From positions 1-33,328 of the forward strand of contig CAMPHU010000023.1 in assembly GCA_946886065.1 (NCBI GenBank): a stretch of 33,328 nt of DNA. Reading direction: 5' to 3'. Both the position numbers and the translations under genes were made by a program. Source of the stretch: an uncultured Massilia sp. GTDB taxonomy: Bacteria; Pseudomonadota; Gammaproteobacteria; Burkholderiales; Burkholderiaceae. Below the pieces are notes generated by a model that ran no database searches, had not been told where the DNA came from, and was given only the letters and a program-made list of their open reading frames with translations. This document shows, one piece after another, positions 1 to 7,858 of the stretch. How positions within the stretch are numbered: position 1 is the first letter of the stretch; every line of letters starts with the position of its first letter.

Positions 1-1010
1 TGCTCGATCAGGCGCGGCAGGTGGCGCTTGACGCTGGCCTGGTTCATGCGCAGGGTCAGGCCCTTGTTCAGGGCGTTGCCCATCGGGACCGCGTTGAAGG
101 TCGGGCCGTAGACGCCGACAATCGACACGTTGCCGCCCTTGCGCACCGAATTGATGCACCAATGCAGCACGGTGGCCGCGCCGGCCTGCATCTTCATCAG
201 GCGCCCGGTCAGGGTCTGGGCGATGCTGCCGGCCGCGTCGCCGCCGACCGCGTCGATGCAGACGTCGGCGCCCATCCAGTCCGTCATCTTCTTGATGTGC
301 AGCGCCATGTCGTCCACTTCGCGGAAGTTCACCACTTCGCACTGGGCATAGCGCTTGACGAACTCGAGGCGGTATTCCACCTCGTCGACCACGATCACGC
401 GGCCCGCACCCATCAGCCAGGCCGACTTGGCGGCGAAGATGCCGACCGGTCCGGCCCCGAACACGACCACGGTGTCGCCCTGCTGGATATCGCCCATCTC
501 GGCCGCCTGGTAGCCGGTCGGCACCGCGTCGGTGAGCAGCACGGCGTCGTCATCGTCGATATCGTGCGGGATCACCAGCGGCCCGACGTCGGCCATCGGC
601 ACGCGCACCAGTTCGGCCTGGCCGCCGTCGTAGCCGCCCGCCGTGTGCGAGTAGCCGTAGATGGCGCCCACCGCCGACGCCTGGGCGTTGGTGTTGTGGC
701 AGTTGCCGTAAAGCTCGTGCTGGCAGAAGAAGCAGGAACCGCAGAACAAGTTGAAGGGCACCAGGACCTTGTCGCCCACCTTCAGGTTCTGCACGCCGGA
801 GCCGACTTCCTGCACCACGCCGATGAATTCATGGCCGAAGGTATGGCCGACGCGGGTGTCGGGCACCATGCCGTGGTACAGGTGCAGGTCCGAACCGCAG
901 ATGCAGGTGCGGGTGACGCGCACGATGGCGTCGCCCGGGTGCTCGATGACCGGTTCGGGCTTGTGGTCGGCGCGGACACGGTAGGGCCCGCGGTAGTTCA
1001 TTGCCAGCAT
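1..1010 (-). CDS. Zinc-dependent alcohol dehydrogenase, formaldehyde-dehydrogenase-like (3' end outside window)
   Basis: Medium-chain zinc alcohol dehydrogenase that should oxidise an alcohol or aldehyde adduct with NAD(P) in the cytoplasm. 336 codons are visible and the C-terminus lies beyond the window edge; relatives are about 390 aa. Catalytic zinc ligands appear as CGSD (Cys38) and GHE (His60-Glu61). A structural-zinc lobe with closely spaced cysteines (FCGSCFFC, then GNC) follows, and the Rossmann motif is GAGPVG. The sequence resembles the glutathione-independent formaldehyde dehydrogenase-like branch (ICGSDLHLYHGMVPDTRVG), but the substrate cannot be read from sequence. The ATG at 1010 is chosen because a strong purine-rich Shine-Dalgarno (AGGAGGAGGACTT) lies directly before it; an in-frame ATG at 1001 is too far from it. 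The gene stands alone as far as can be seen. Confidence 0.9.
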   Translation of the reverse strand, partial: MLAMNYRGPYRVRADHKPEPVIEHPGDAIVRVTRTCICGSDLHLYHGMVPDTRVGHTFGHEFIGVVQEVGSGVQNLKVGDKVLVPFNLFCGSCFFCQHELYGNCHNTNAQASAVGAIYGYSHTAGGYDGGQAELVRVPMADVGPLVIPHDIDDDDAVLLTDAVPTGYQAAEMGDIQQGDTVVVFGAGPVGIFAAKSAWLMGAGRVIVVDEVEYRLEFVKRYAQCEVVNFREVDDMALHIKKMTDWMGADVCIDAVGGDAAGSIAQTLTGRLMKMQAGAATVLHWCINSVRKGGNVSIVGVYGPTFNAVPMGNALNKGLTLRMNQASVKRHLPRLIE

Positions 1011-1191
1011 AAGTCCTCCTCCTCGATGGTTGACGAAGTCCGCCCTTCCGGGCGAACTGATGTGCAAACACGTTATGTCAAAATGCCAAGGAAGGCGATA
1101 CGCGCACGGAAACGAACTGCCGATTTCGCCGATTTTTTACGAAGATGCGCGCCAATGCATTCACGTACGGAAATGTTAGGCGCGCGCGTCT

Positions 1192-2055
1192 TTACAATTG
1201 GCGTGCCTCGAAGGTGTTGCAGGACTCGACCTGGCCGCTGTCCAGGCCGCGGCGGAACCAGCGCACGCGCTGGGCCGAGCTGCCGTGGGTAAAGGAATCG
1301 GGCACCACGACGCCGCGCGACTGCTTCTGCAGCGCATCGTCGCCAATGGCCGAGGCCGCCGCCAGGGCCGCCTCGACGTCGCCCTGCTCCAGGATCTGCT
1401 CGCGCTGGTTGGTGCGGTTGGCCCACACGCCGGCGAAGCAGTCGGCCTGCAGCTCCAGGCGCACCGAGAGCGCATTGCCTTCGCTCTCGGACAGGCGCTG
1501 CTGGGCGGAATGCACCTTGTCGGACAGGCCCAGCAGGTTCTGCACGTGGTGGCCGACCTCATGGGCGATCACATAGGCTTGCGGAAATTCGCCGGACACA
1601 TTGAAGCGCTGCTGCATCAGGCGGAAAAAGCTCAGGTCGATATAGACCTTCTGGTCCGGCGGGCAATAAAAGGGGCCGGTGGCGCTCTGGCCGGTGCCGC
1701 AGGCGGTAGGTGTGGCGCCCTCGAACAGGACCAGGCGCGCCGGCGTGTACTGCGCGCCCTGCTCGCGGAAGATGGCGGCCCAGACGTCCTCGGTATAGGC
1801 CAGGGTGGTGCGCACGAACTGGGTTTCGCGGTCGTTGGCCGGCTCGGTACGGGTCTGCTGCTGCACCGGCGCCGGGGAGCCCCCGCCCAACAGGGCCAGG
1901 ATGGTGCCCGGATCGACCCCGAAGATGGCGCCGCCGACCAGGGCGATCACCAGGGTGCCGATGCCCACCGTGCGCCCGCCGAACCCGAATCCACCGCCTC
2001 CGCTCCCGCGGCGGTCCTCCACGTTGTCGCTCTGACGGTCGCCTTCCCATTTCAT
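1192..2055 (-). CDS. ypfJ: YpfJ-family neutral zinc metallopeptidase
   Basis: A 287-aa predicted membrane-anchored zinc metallopeptidase (YpfJ / putative neutral zinc metallopeptidase family). The N-terminus is short, charged and glycine-rich (GSGGGGFGFGG). A hydrophobic segment at about residues 28-60 should anchor it in the inner membrane with the catalytic domain outside. The zinc-binding HExxH motif is present as AHEVGHHVQNLLG, in the middle of the protein, and the FxCPxDQKVYIDLSFF stretch typical of the family precedes it. Length is normal for the family. The ATG at 2055 has a GGAGGAG Shine-Dalgarno about seven bases upstream. It follows the 61-aa gene on the same strand by 24 bp, so the two are probably co-transcribed. 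The physiological substrate of the family is not established. Confidence 0.93.
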   Translation of the reverse strand: MKWEGDRQSDNVEDRRGSGGGGFGFGGRTVGIGTLVIALVGGAIFGVDPGTILALLGGGSPAPVQQQTRTEPANDRETQFVRTTLAYTEDVWAAIFREQGAQYTPARLVLFEGATPTACGTGQSATGPFYCPPDQKVYIDLSFFRLMQQRFNVSGEFPQAYVIAHEVGHHVQNLLGLSDKVHSAQQRLSESEGNALSVRLELQADCFAGVWANRTNQREQILEQGDVEAALAAASAIGDDALQKQSRGVVVPDSFTHGSSAQRVRWFRRGLDSGQVESCNTFEARQL

Positions 2056-2079
2056 GCTGTTCTCCTCCGGCGCCGGGGC

Positions 2080-2265
2080 CTATTTGCCTCCGTGCCGCTT
2101 CAGGTTGCTCGTATCGGGCCGTTCGCGCGCATCCTTGGTGCGCAAATCGTCCGCCGGCAACAGCCCGGCGCGCGCCTCGTCGTGCAGGCTGCGCTCGTGG
2201 CGTTCGCGTTCGATTTCGCGTTCGATGCGGCTATGCGCAATATCGTCCCGTTCTCTGGTAGCCAT
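2080..2265 (-). CDS. Small highly charged protein (61 aa), unknown function
   Basis: A 61-aa protein that I do not recognise. It is extremely charged and predicted to be largely helical (repeated Arg-Glu-Arg-His blocks such as EREIERERHERSLHDEA) and has no membrane segment or signal peptide. The ATG at 2265 is preferred over a longer reading from 2340 because GGGAGAG lies five bases before it and the extra N-terminal sequence is not protein-like. It ends 24 bp upstream of the YpfJ-type metallopeptidase start on the same strand, whose Shine-Dalgarno lies in that gap. This suggests a two-gene transcript. It could be a stress or nucleic-acid-binding accessory protein, but that is speculation. 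Confidence 0.6.
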   Translation of the reverse strand: MATRERDDIAHSRIEREIERERHERSLHDEARAGLLPADDLRTKDARERPDTSNLKRHGGK

Positions 2266-2431
2266 CGTCGCTCTCCCATTGTTGTGAACGGCTGTGCGGC
2301 CCAGTATCGGCCGGGCCGGGCACGAGCACTGTTCGACCATTCACATAGTGCAGCAAATTCGTCTGGAAGCCATGCACGCTTGCGTTGTGCAGCGCACGGA
2401 AGCATGCCCGCCCGCGTGCGAGGCTGGAAGC

Positions 2432-3367
2432 ATGAACCCATCCAATGTCACCGCCCTGCTCTCGCTGGGCAACAGTCTGCGCCAGGCAGGCTACCGTTTC
2501 ATGACCGTCACGCCGTCCACCCACCGGCGCATCAACTGCCGTCCGGGCAACGAACGCGCCACCGACCTGCGCGGCATCTTCGGCTGGAGCCGCCCTTTCG
2601 CTCCCGATCTGCTGCCGCCGCGCATGCTCGCGCTGATGCGCGAGGCCGCGATCGTGAAGGAAGAAGGCAACCTGCTGCGCTCGGCCCTGCGGGCATCCAC
2701 CCTGGGCGGGCAGCTGCTGTTCCACTCGGCCTATCCCACCAGCGAGGACGACGCGGTGTTCTTCGGGCCGGACACCTACCGTTTCGTCGGCACGATGGAG
2801 CGCGCCTTTCCCTGGCTCGGGTCGGGACCGACGCGGGCGGTCGACATCGGCTGCGGAGGCGGCGCGGCGGCGATCACGATCGCGCACAAGTTCCCGCATG
2901 CGGAAGTGATCGGGACCGACGTCAACGAAAAGGCCTTGGCGCTGTCCGCCGTGAACGGACGCCTTGCGCGCACCGGCAACCTGGCGCTGCGCCGCAGCGA
3001 CCTGTTCGACGGGCTGGAGGGCGACTTCGACCTGATCGTCTCGAATCCGCCCTACATCCTGGACGAGGACGAGCGGCCCTACCGCCACGGCGGCGGCGAG
3101 CGCGGGGCGGAGATTTCACGCCGGATCGTCGAGGAAGGACTGGAGCGGCTGCGCCCTGGAGGGAGCCTGATGCTGTACACCGGCGTGGCGCTCAGCGGGC
3201 CGGACGACCATTTCCTGGACAGCGTGCGGCCGCTGCTGGAGCGGGTGTGCGGCAACTGGCATTACGAGGAGCTCGATCCCGACATCTTCGGCGGGCAGCT
3301 CGGCGAGCCGGGGTATGAAGAGGTGGAGCGCATCGCGGCCGTCTGGCTGCACGCGGTCAAGCGCTGA
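2432..3367 (+). CDS. Class I SAM-dependent methyltransferase, HemK/MTS-like
   Basis: A 311-aa methyltransferase with an N-terminal helical or winged region (residues 1 to about 130) followed by a Rossmann-fold SAM domain. Motif I is DIGCGGGAAA, the acidic end of strand two is GTDVN, and the NPPY tetrapeptide (SNPPYIL) is the active-site signature of enzymes that methylate amide nitrogens of glutamine in proteins or exocyclic amino groups of bases. It resembles the HemK/PrmC/RsmC group, but the N-terminal domain is not that of canonical PrmC, so it is probably a paralogue with an undefined target. ATG at 2432 is chosen because GAGG lies about eight bases upstream and homology begins there; the in-frame ATG at 2294 would add non-homologous sequence. 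It is divergent from the small-protein/metallopeptidase pair. Confidence 0.87.
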   Translation: MNPSNVTALLSLGNSLRQAGYRFMTVTPSTHRRINCRPGNERATDLRGIFGWSRPFAPDLLPPRMLALMREAAIVKEEGNLLRSALRASTLGGQLLFHSAYPTSEDDAVFFGPDTYRFVGTMERAFPWLGSGPTRAVDIGCGGGAAAITIAHKFPHAEVIGTDVNEKALALSAVNGRLARTGNLALRRSDLFDGLEGDFDLIVSNPPYILDEDERPYRHGGGERGAEISRRIVEEGLERLRPGGSLMLYTGVALSGPDDHFLDSVRPLLERVCGNWHYEELDPDIFGGQLGEPGYEEVERIAAVWLHAVKR

Positions 3368-3410
3368 TGGCCCAGCGCCCCTGGCAACCCGGACTCGTCC
3401 GGGCGGGCGT

Positions 3411-3448
3411 GAAAAAGAAAAGGGATGCGCGCCGAAGGCGGCATCCCT
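3411..3448 (-). terminator. Rho-independent terminator of the TonB receptor gene
   Basis: Reading the minus strand, an 8-bp perfect stem (AGGGATGC paired with GCATCCCT, 3421-3428 with 3441-3448) is extended inside by a CGCC/GGCG stem around a GAA loop. It is followed directly by a T-rich run (TTTTCTTTTTC, 3410-3420). It lies about 20 bp beyond the stop codon of the receptor gene, exactly where an intrinsic terminator is expected. Confidence 0.8.
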
Positions 3449-3469
3449 GACGCCGGCGACGCGCAGCGC

Positions 3470-5626
3470 TTAGAAGGTCTTGCTCCAGCTGACCGCCAGC
3501 GTACGGCCGCGGCCTGCATAGGTCGCCGCCGGATCTTCCTTGGCCGCCGACTGCGAGTAGTAGCCGACGTACTGCTTGTCGAACAGGTTCTCGATGCTGA
3601 CGCCCACGCGGCCGTAGAGGGTATCGAAGGTGGCCGCGGCATCGAACAGGGAGTAGCCCTTGAAGTTCTCCTGCAGTTTGCTGGTGCCCACCACGCGGCC
3701 GAAGTTGATGTCGCGGTCGCGCAGGTGGGTCGCCTGCACGCGCAACTGCGCCTTCGGCATGAACTGCCAGTTGGTGCCGAGTACCGCCTTGTCCGGGCCC
3801 TGCGAGCGCGCGCCGAGATCCAGGTCCATCGGCGCGCCCTGGGTAGCCGCGGTCTTGCCGTCGGTGGTGGCGTAGGTGCCGAACACCGACAGGCCTTTCA
3901 CCGGCTTCCACTCGGCATTCGCTTCCCATCCCTTGACCGTGGTCGGCACGCGCTCGACCAGGCCGATGCCGGCCGAGGTGATGCGGATCACGCTGCCCAG
4001 CTTGGAGCGCGAGTCGTAGCGCGAGATGCCGAACTGGCCCTTCGCGCCGCGCCAGTTGATGCCGACTTCCTTGTTGCGGGTGACGATGGGTTGCAGGCTG
4101 ATCAGGTTGGCGACCGACTGGTTCGGGACGTTCACGCCACGCAGGACCAGGCCCGCGTCCGGCAGGCCGAAGCCTTCCGACACCGAGGCGAAGGCCGACC
4201 ATTGCGGCGCGAAGCGCCACACCGCGCCCAGGTTCTTGACCGACTTCGAGAACTCGGCCGCGCCGCCCTCCACCACGCGGCTGCCGTAGGCGGCCAGGGT
4301 GGTATAGGTGTCGACTTCCAGCTTGGCGTCCTCATGGCGCACGCCGCCGCGCACGGTGACGTCGCCGAATTCGTATTCGAGCTGGAGGAAGGGCGCCAGC
4401 GAACGGAATTTCAGTTCCGGCACCCAGACGCGGTTGGTGCCCGCCAGGCGCTGCTGGGTGTGGTCCTTCAGCCAGTCCAGGCCGGCGGTCAGCTCCAGGT
4501 TCTCGACCAGGGTATCCGGACGCACGTAGGTGATGCGCGAACCGATCTTGTCGGCGACGACTTCCGACTGGTCGTACAGGGTGCCGCGCGGGGCGATGCG
4601 CACGTCCTGGAAAGTCGAGGTGTTGGTGGCGCCGTACAGCGATTCGAAATCGTGCTTGAACACCTGCGCGGTCAGCGAACCGCCCGCCAGGTCGGCGTGG
4701 CGGTAGTCCAGGCTGGCGCTGCGCACGCGGTTGCGCGGCGCCATGCCGATCGGCGTGCCCGGCACCGCACCGGTCGGGATGCCCAGCGCCACCGAGCCCG
4801 GATCGTTCTTGTAGTCGCCTTCGCCGGTCAGGTTGAAGCGGTTGACCGTGAGCTGCACGCGCTGCTCGCCGAAGCTCTTGCCGATCTTGAGGAACAGGTC
4901 GTCGCCGTGCGAGTCGTTGGTGTCGCCCTGCACGTTGTCGATGCCCAGGCGGCGGCCGTTGCCGTCGTAGCCCATGCCGCGCCGCTGCGTACTGACGAAG
5001 CCCAGCAGGTCGAAGGCGTCCGACTTGTGGCTGACCGTCAGGCCGGTCTTCCAGTCCTGGTTATCCGAGCGGAACTGGGTCGCGAAACGGGTGTTGACGG
5101 TAAGCTTGGTGCCCTTGGCGCGCGGCGTCTTGGTGATGTAGTTGATGATGCCGCCGGTCGCGCCCATGCCCTGGATGGCCGAGGCGCCGTTGATGACTTC
5201 GATGCGTTCGATGATGGCGCTGTCGGCAAAATAGCCCTCGCGCATGCCGGCGCGCAGCGGGTTCGATTGCGGAATGCCGTCGAACAGGATCAGCGGCTGG
5301 CGGCCGCGCAGCGATTCGCCGGTGGAGGTCATCTTCTGGCGGCTGGGCGAAAAGCCCGGCACATAGGTCGCCAGCGCCTGCGAGGGATCGTCGGCGATCA
5401 GGTACTGGGTGGACAGCTCCTGCTGGGTGATCACGGAGACGGCGCCCGGGATCTTGTCGACGGCCTTGGCGGTGCGGGTCGCGGTGACGACGACCGAAGC
5501 CATGTCCTCTTCCTGGGCCTGCTGGGCCTGCTGGGCCTCCTGGGTTTGCTGGGCGAAGGCATAGGGCATCGCCATCAGTGCGCACGCGGTGGCAACCGCA
5601 AAAGAAACCGGCTTCATCGAACTCAT
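3470..5626 (-). CDS. TonB-dependent siderophore-type outer-membrane receptor
   Basis: A 718-aa TonB-dependent receptor that should import a ferric chelate across the outer membrane. A Sec signal peptide ends at AFA (residue 25). A Gln/Ala-rich linker encoded by five 9-bp repeats follows, then the TonB box (SVVVTA), the plug domain (GMGATGGIINYITKTPRA is the usual plug signature) and a long beta-barrel ending in a terminal Phe (SWSKTF). The ATG at 5626 (MSSMKP) is chosen because a signal peptide starts there; ATG 5617 (MKP) is possible, and upstream in-frame codons add no signal-peptide sequence. The Shine-Dalgarno is weak. Two Fur-box-like sites lie upstream, in the region shared with a divergent PepSY membrane protein, so iron regulation is likely. 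Size and motifs fit siderophore receptors; the actual siderophore is unknown. Confidence 0.93.
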   Translation of the reverse strand: MSSMKPVSFAVATACALMAMPYAFAQQTQEAQQAQQAQEEDMASVVVTATRTAKAVDKIPGAVSVITQQELSTQYLIADDPSQALATYVPGFSPSRQKMTSTGESLRGRQPLILFDGIPQSNPLRAGMREGYFADSAIIERIEVINGASAIQGMGATGGIINYITKTPRAKGTKLTVNTRFATQFRSDNQDWKTGLTVSHKSDAFDLLGFVSTQRRGMGYDGNGRRLGIDNVQGDTNDSHGDDLFLKIGKSFGEQRVQLTVNRFNLTGEGDYKNDPGSVALGIPTGAVPGTPIGMAPRNRVRSASLDYRHADLAGGSLTAQVFKHDFESLYGATNTSTFQDVRIAPRGTLYDQSEVVADKIGSRITYVRPDTLVENLELTAGLDWLKDHTQQRLAGTNRVWVPELKFRSLAPFLQLEYEFGDVTVRGGVRHEDAKLEVDTYTTLAAYGSRVVEGGAAEFSKSVKNLGAVWRFAPQWSAFASVSEGFGLPDAGLVLRGVNVPNQSVANLISLQPIVTRNKEVGINWRGAKGQFGISRYDSRSKLGSVIRITSAGIGLVERVPTTVKGWEANAEWKPVKGLSVFGTYATTDGKTAATQGAPMDLDLGARSQGPDKAVLGTNWQFMPKAQLRVQATHLRDRDINFGRVVGTSKLQENFKGYSLFDAAATFDTLYGRVGVSIENLFDKQYVGYYSQSAAKEDPAATYAGRGRTLAVSWSKTF
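5513..5557. repeat. Five tandem 9-bp units inside the receptor gene
   Basis: Five consecutive 9-bp units of the form CTGGGCCTG (two exact, three diverged) are seen on the plus strand. On the coding minus strand they give a Gln/Ala-rich stretch just after the signal peptidase site and before the TonB box. Unit loss or gain would stay in frame and only change linker length. Confidence 0.75.
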
Positions 5627-5666
5627 TTTTTGATTTCTACTTTTCTGAAAGAAACACAAGGCGAAA

Positions 5667-5681
5667 TGATAATGATTCTCA
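5667..5681. promoter_or_regulatory. Fur box-like site 1
   Basis: TGATAATGATTCTCA matches the 7-1-7 inverted-repeat form of the Fur box (TGATAAT-N-ATTATCA), with one mismatch between the two arms. It lies 41 bp upstream of the receptor start (minus strand) and 54 bp upstream of the PepSY gene on the plus strand, so it could repress both when iron is sufficient. Confidence 0.75.
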
Positions 5682-5698
5682 TGTATTAACGCAAGTAG

Positions 5699-5713
5699 TA
5701 GGAATCATTCTCA
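5699..5713. promoter_or_regulatory. Fur box-like site 2
   Basis: TAGGAATCATTCTCA has one good Fur half-site (ATTCTCA, whose complement is TGAGAAT) and a weaker partner. Its centre is 32 bp from site 1, about three helical turns, on the PepSY side of the divergent region. This fits Fur dimers bound on the same face of the helix. Confidence 0.6.
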
Positions 5714-5734
5714 TTTGCGTTTATGATACGGTCT

Positions 5735-6958
5735 ATGAAAAATCTCATCCGTACCGTCCACCTGTGGGCCGGCCTGGTCTTCGGCGTCATCCTGGTCCTG
5801 CAGGGGCTGACCGGCTCCCTGCTCAGCTGGCGCCACGAACTCGACGCCTGGCTGAACCCGGGCCTGCTGCAGGTGGCGCCGCCGCCGGGCAAGGTGGCGG
5901 GCCAGCCGGTGCTGATCGAGCCGGCGACGGCGGCGGCGGTGGTCGAGCGCCTGGTGCGCGACCCGGCCTACGGACGTCCGGATACCCTCTTCCTCCCCGA
6001 GGTGCACGGCGACGTGTACGTGGCCTGGTACCGCCCGGCCAAGCCGGCATCGAACTGGGACCAGGGCGTGACGCGCCAGGTGATGGTCGACCCGGCCAGC
6101 CTGGCGGTGCTGGGCGAGCGCAACTGGGGCGAAGCAGGACTGTCGCGCCCGCTCCTGATGCCGACCCTGTTCCACCTGCACCGCTACCTGATGGCGGGCG
6201 ACGCCGGCAAGATCGTGATCGCGGTCCAGGGCGTGGCCCTGTTCCTGCTGACCCTGACGGGGATCGTGGTGTGGTGGCCCAAGCTGACCCTGAACGCCTT
6301 CTGGCACGCGATCACGGTGCGCGGCTGGGGCAACTGGCCGAAGTTCAGCTTCCAGCTGCACCGTGCGGCCGGGTTCTACACGGCGCCGCTGCTGCTGGTG
6401 CTGGCGGTGACGGGGGTCTACTTCAACATGCCGGCCTGGGTGACGCCGGCCATCAAGGCGGTGGCCCCGCTCACCCCGAACGCCAAGGCAGTCAACGCCA
6501 GCGATGCCTCGACCCCGCGCATCGGCATCGGCGCGGCGATGGCGGCGGCGCAGGCGCGCTTCCCCGATGGCCGCATCTCGCGCGTGAGCATTCCGGGCAA
6601 GCCGGAACAGCCCTTCGAAGTGCGCCTGCGCCAGCCAGGCGAGCTGCGCCACGGGAACGGCGCCACCCGCGTCAGCGTCGATGCCGGCAGCGGCGCCCTG
6701 CTGCGCGTGGTCGACCCGCTGACGGCGCGCGGCGGCGACTGGGTGGTCAGCACCTTCTTCCCGCTGCACACCGGCGAAGCCTTCGGCGCGCTCGGACGCA
6801 TCCTGATCAGCGTCGTGGGCGTGACGCCGCTGGCCTTCTTCATTACCGGCATCGTGGTCTGGCTCAGGTTCCGCCGCAAGCCGGCCAAGCCGGCCAGGCC
6901 CACGGCGCCGGCCGTGGCGAGGCCGGCCCCGGTGCGCGTGACGGCCTCCGTCGACTAG
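5735..6958 (+). CDS. PepSY-associated TM helix protein, putative ferric-siderophore reductase
   Basis: A 407-aa inner-membrane protein of the PepSY-TM family. Four strong hydrophobic segments are visible: near the N-terminus (HLWAGLVFGVILVLQG), at about 155-180 (ending in TGIVVWW), at about 205-230 (LHRAAGFYTAPLLLVLAVTG) and near the C-terminus (ISVVGVTPLAFFITGIVVW). Periplasmic PepSY-like stretches lie between them. Histidines at helix ends (HLW, HLHRY, LHRAAG, LHTGE) are candidate haem ligands. Relatives linked to siderophore receptors (for example the FoxB/FpvG group) reduce ferric siderophores in the periplasm, which fits the divergent receptor and the Fur-like sites here. ATG 5735 matches the usual family start (short basic region, then first helix); in-frame ATG 5723 is the alternative. 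Neither has a clear Shine-Dalgarno. It ends 12 bp from the convergent esterase. Confidence 0.88.
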   Translation: MKNLIRTVHLWAGLVFGVILVLQGLTGSLLSWRHELDAWLNPGLLQVAPPPGKVAGQPVLIEPATAAAVVERLVRDPAYGRPDTLFLPEVHGDVYVAWYRPAKPASNWDQGVTRQVMVDPASLAVLGERNWGEAGLSRPLLMPTLFHLHRYLMAGDAGKIVIAVQGVALFLLTLTGIVVWWPKLTLNAFWHAITVRGWGNWPKFSFQLHRAAGFYTAPLLLVLAVTGVYFNMPAWVTPAIKAVAPLTPNAKAVNASDASTPRIGIGAAMAAAQARFPDGRISRVSIPGKPEQPFEVRLRQPGELRHGNGATRVSVDAGSGALLRVVDPLTARGGDWVVSTFFPLHTGEAFGALGRILISVVGVTPLAFFITGIVVWLRFRRKPAKPARPTAPAVARPAPVRVTASVD

Positions 6959-6970
6959 GCCCGCGCCGCT

Positions 6971-7858
6971 TCAGTCCCGCCACAGCCAGCGCAGGGACTC
7001 GGCGAGGATGGCGCCGCCGTGCCGGAGCGAATGTCCTCCCTCGCCCACCACCAGTTGATGGGCGATGCCGCGGTAGGCCAGCGCCGCCGCCAGTTCGCGG
7101 TTGGCCAGCACCCAGTTGCCGTACATGATGTCGAGGTCGTGCTCTCCGGTTTGCAGGAACACGCGCAAGGGCCGTGCCGGCTCGCGCCGCACCCGGCCGG
7201 CGCAGGCGCGTCCGCCGCGGATGTCGACGAAGCTGCCGCAGTGGCTCAGCACCTTGCCGAAGGCGTCGGGCCGTTCCCAGGCCGCATTGAAGGCGCAGTG
7301 CCCGCCGGAGCTGAGGCCCGCGATCGCGCGGCGCCGCGGATCGGCCGAGACGCGGTAGCCGGCCAGCGCCTCGGGCAGCAGCTCTTCCAGCAGGAAGCGT
7401 GCGTAGTCCGGACCCTGAGCGTCGTATTCGATGCTGCGGTTGCCCGCGCCGCCGTAGACCGGCAGGCCGGGGCCGGTCTCGCCCGGTTCGACGAACAGCG
7501 CGATCGTCACCGGCATCGCGCCCTCCTCGATCAGCTGGTCGAGGACGCGCGCGGTATTCGCTTCCGGGCCCAGATAACGGGCGCCGTCCTGGAACACCAT
7601 CAGAGCGGCTTCCTCGCCGTCGCGGTACTGCCGCGGCACGTAGAGCACGTAGTCCCGCTCGACGCCCGGATAGACGGCGGATGAGCGGTGACGGCGGCGC
7701 TCCAGCCGTCCCTCCGGTACCCTGTCCGCGACGCCGGGCGCTGTGTACGGCTCGTCGACGCCCAGCGCCGCCACGAAGCGGTCGACATCCTGCTCCAGGA
7801 TGCCGGGCATGTTCTCCACCAGCATGCGGCGCAAGGCCGCCTTGACGTCTTCATGCAT
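6971..7858 (-). CDS. Alpha/beta-hydrolase esterase (enterochelin-esterase/esterase D-like)
   Basis: A 295-aa alpha/beta hydrolase of the putative-esterase (Fes/esterase D) family. The nucleophile elbow is GLSSG with Ser183; the acid is probably in GEHDLDIMYGN and the histidine in GGHSLRHG near the C-terminus. The N-terminal region (VERDYVLYVPRQYRDGEEAALMVFQDG) is typical of enterochelin-esterase-like enzymes. No signal peptide is seen, so it is cytoplasmic. ATG 7858 has AAGGAG nine bases upstream. It overlaps the end of the upstream tetR gene by 8 bp, indicating translational coupling and one transcript. Its place next to an iron-uptake pair invites a role in siderophore hydrolysis, but coupling to the TetR gene argues instead for the same regulon as the sugar-alcohol dehydrogenase. 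Confidence 0.88.
   Translation of the reverse strand: MHEDVKAALRRMLVENMPGILEQDVDRFVAALGVDEPYTAPGVADRVPEGRLERRRHRSSAVYPGVERDYVLYVPRQYRDGEEAALMVFQDGARYLGPEANTARVLDQLIEEGAMPVTIALFVEPGETGPGLPVYGGAGNRSIEYDAQGPDYARFLLEELLPEALAGYRVSADPRRRAIAGLSSGGHCAFNAAWERPDAFGKVLSHCGSFVDIRGGRACAGRVRREPARPLRVFLQTGEHDLDIMYGNWVLANRELAAALAYRGIAHQLVVGEGGHSLRHGGAILAESLRWLWRD

Noticed and set aside
1053..1081. TTGACA on the minus strand upstream of the alcohol dehydrogenase
   Set aside because: At 17-bp spacing the -10 position reads AGTTCG, which is not promoter-like; no convincing promoter.
3388..3403. CCCGGAC-TC-GTCCGGG hairpin after the methyltransferase gene
   Set aside because: A neat stem but no T run on the plus strand, so I do not call it a terminator for the methyltransferase gene.
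3425..5689. A 754-codon plus-strand frame opposite the first TonB receptor
   Set aside because: Shadow of the receptor; the repeated Gly-Leu-Leu stretch is just the antisense reading of the 9-bp repeats.
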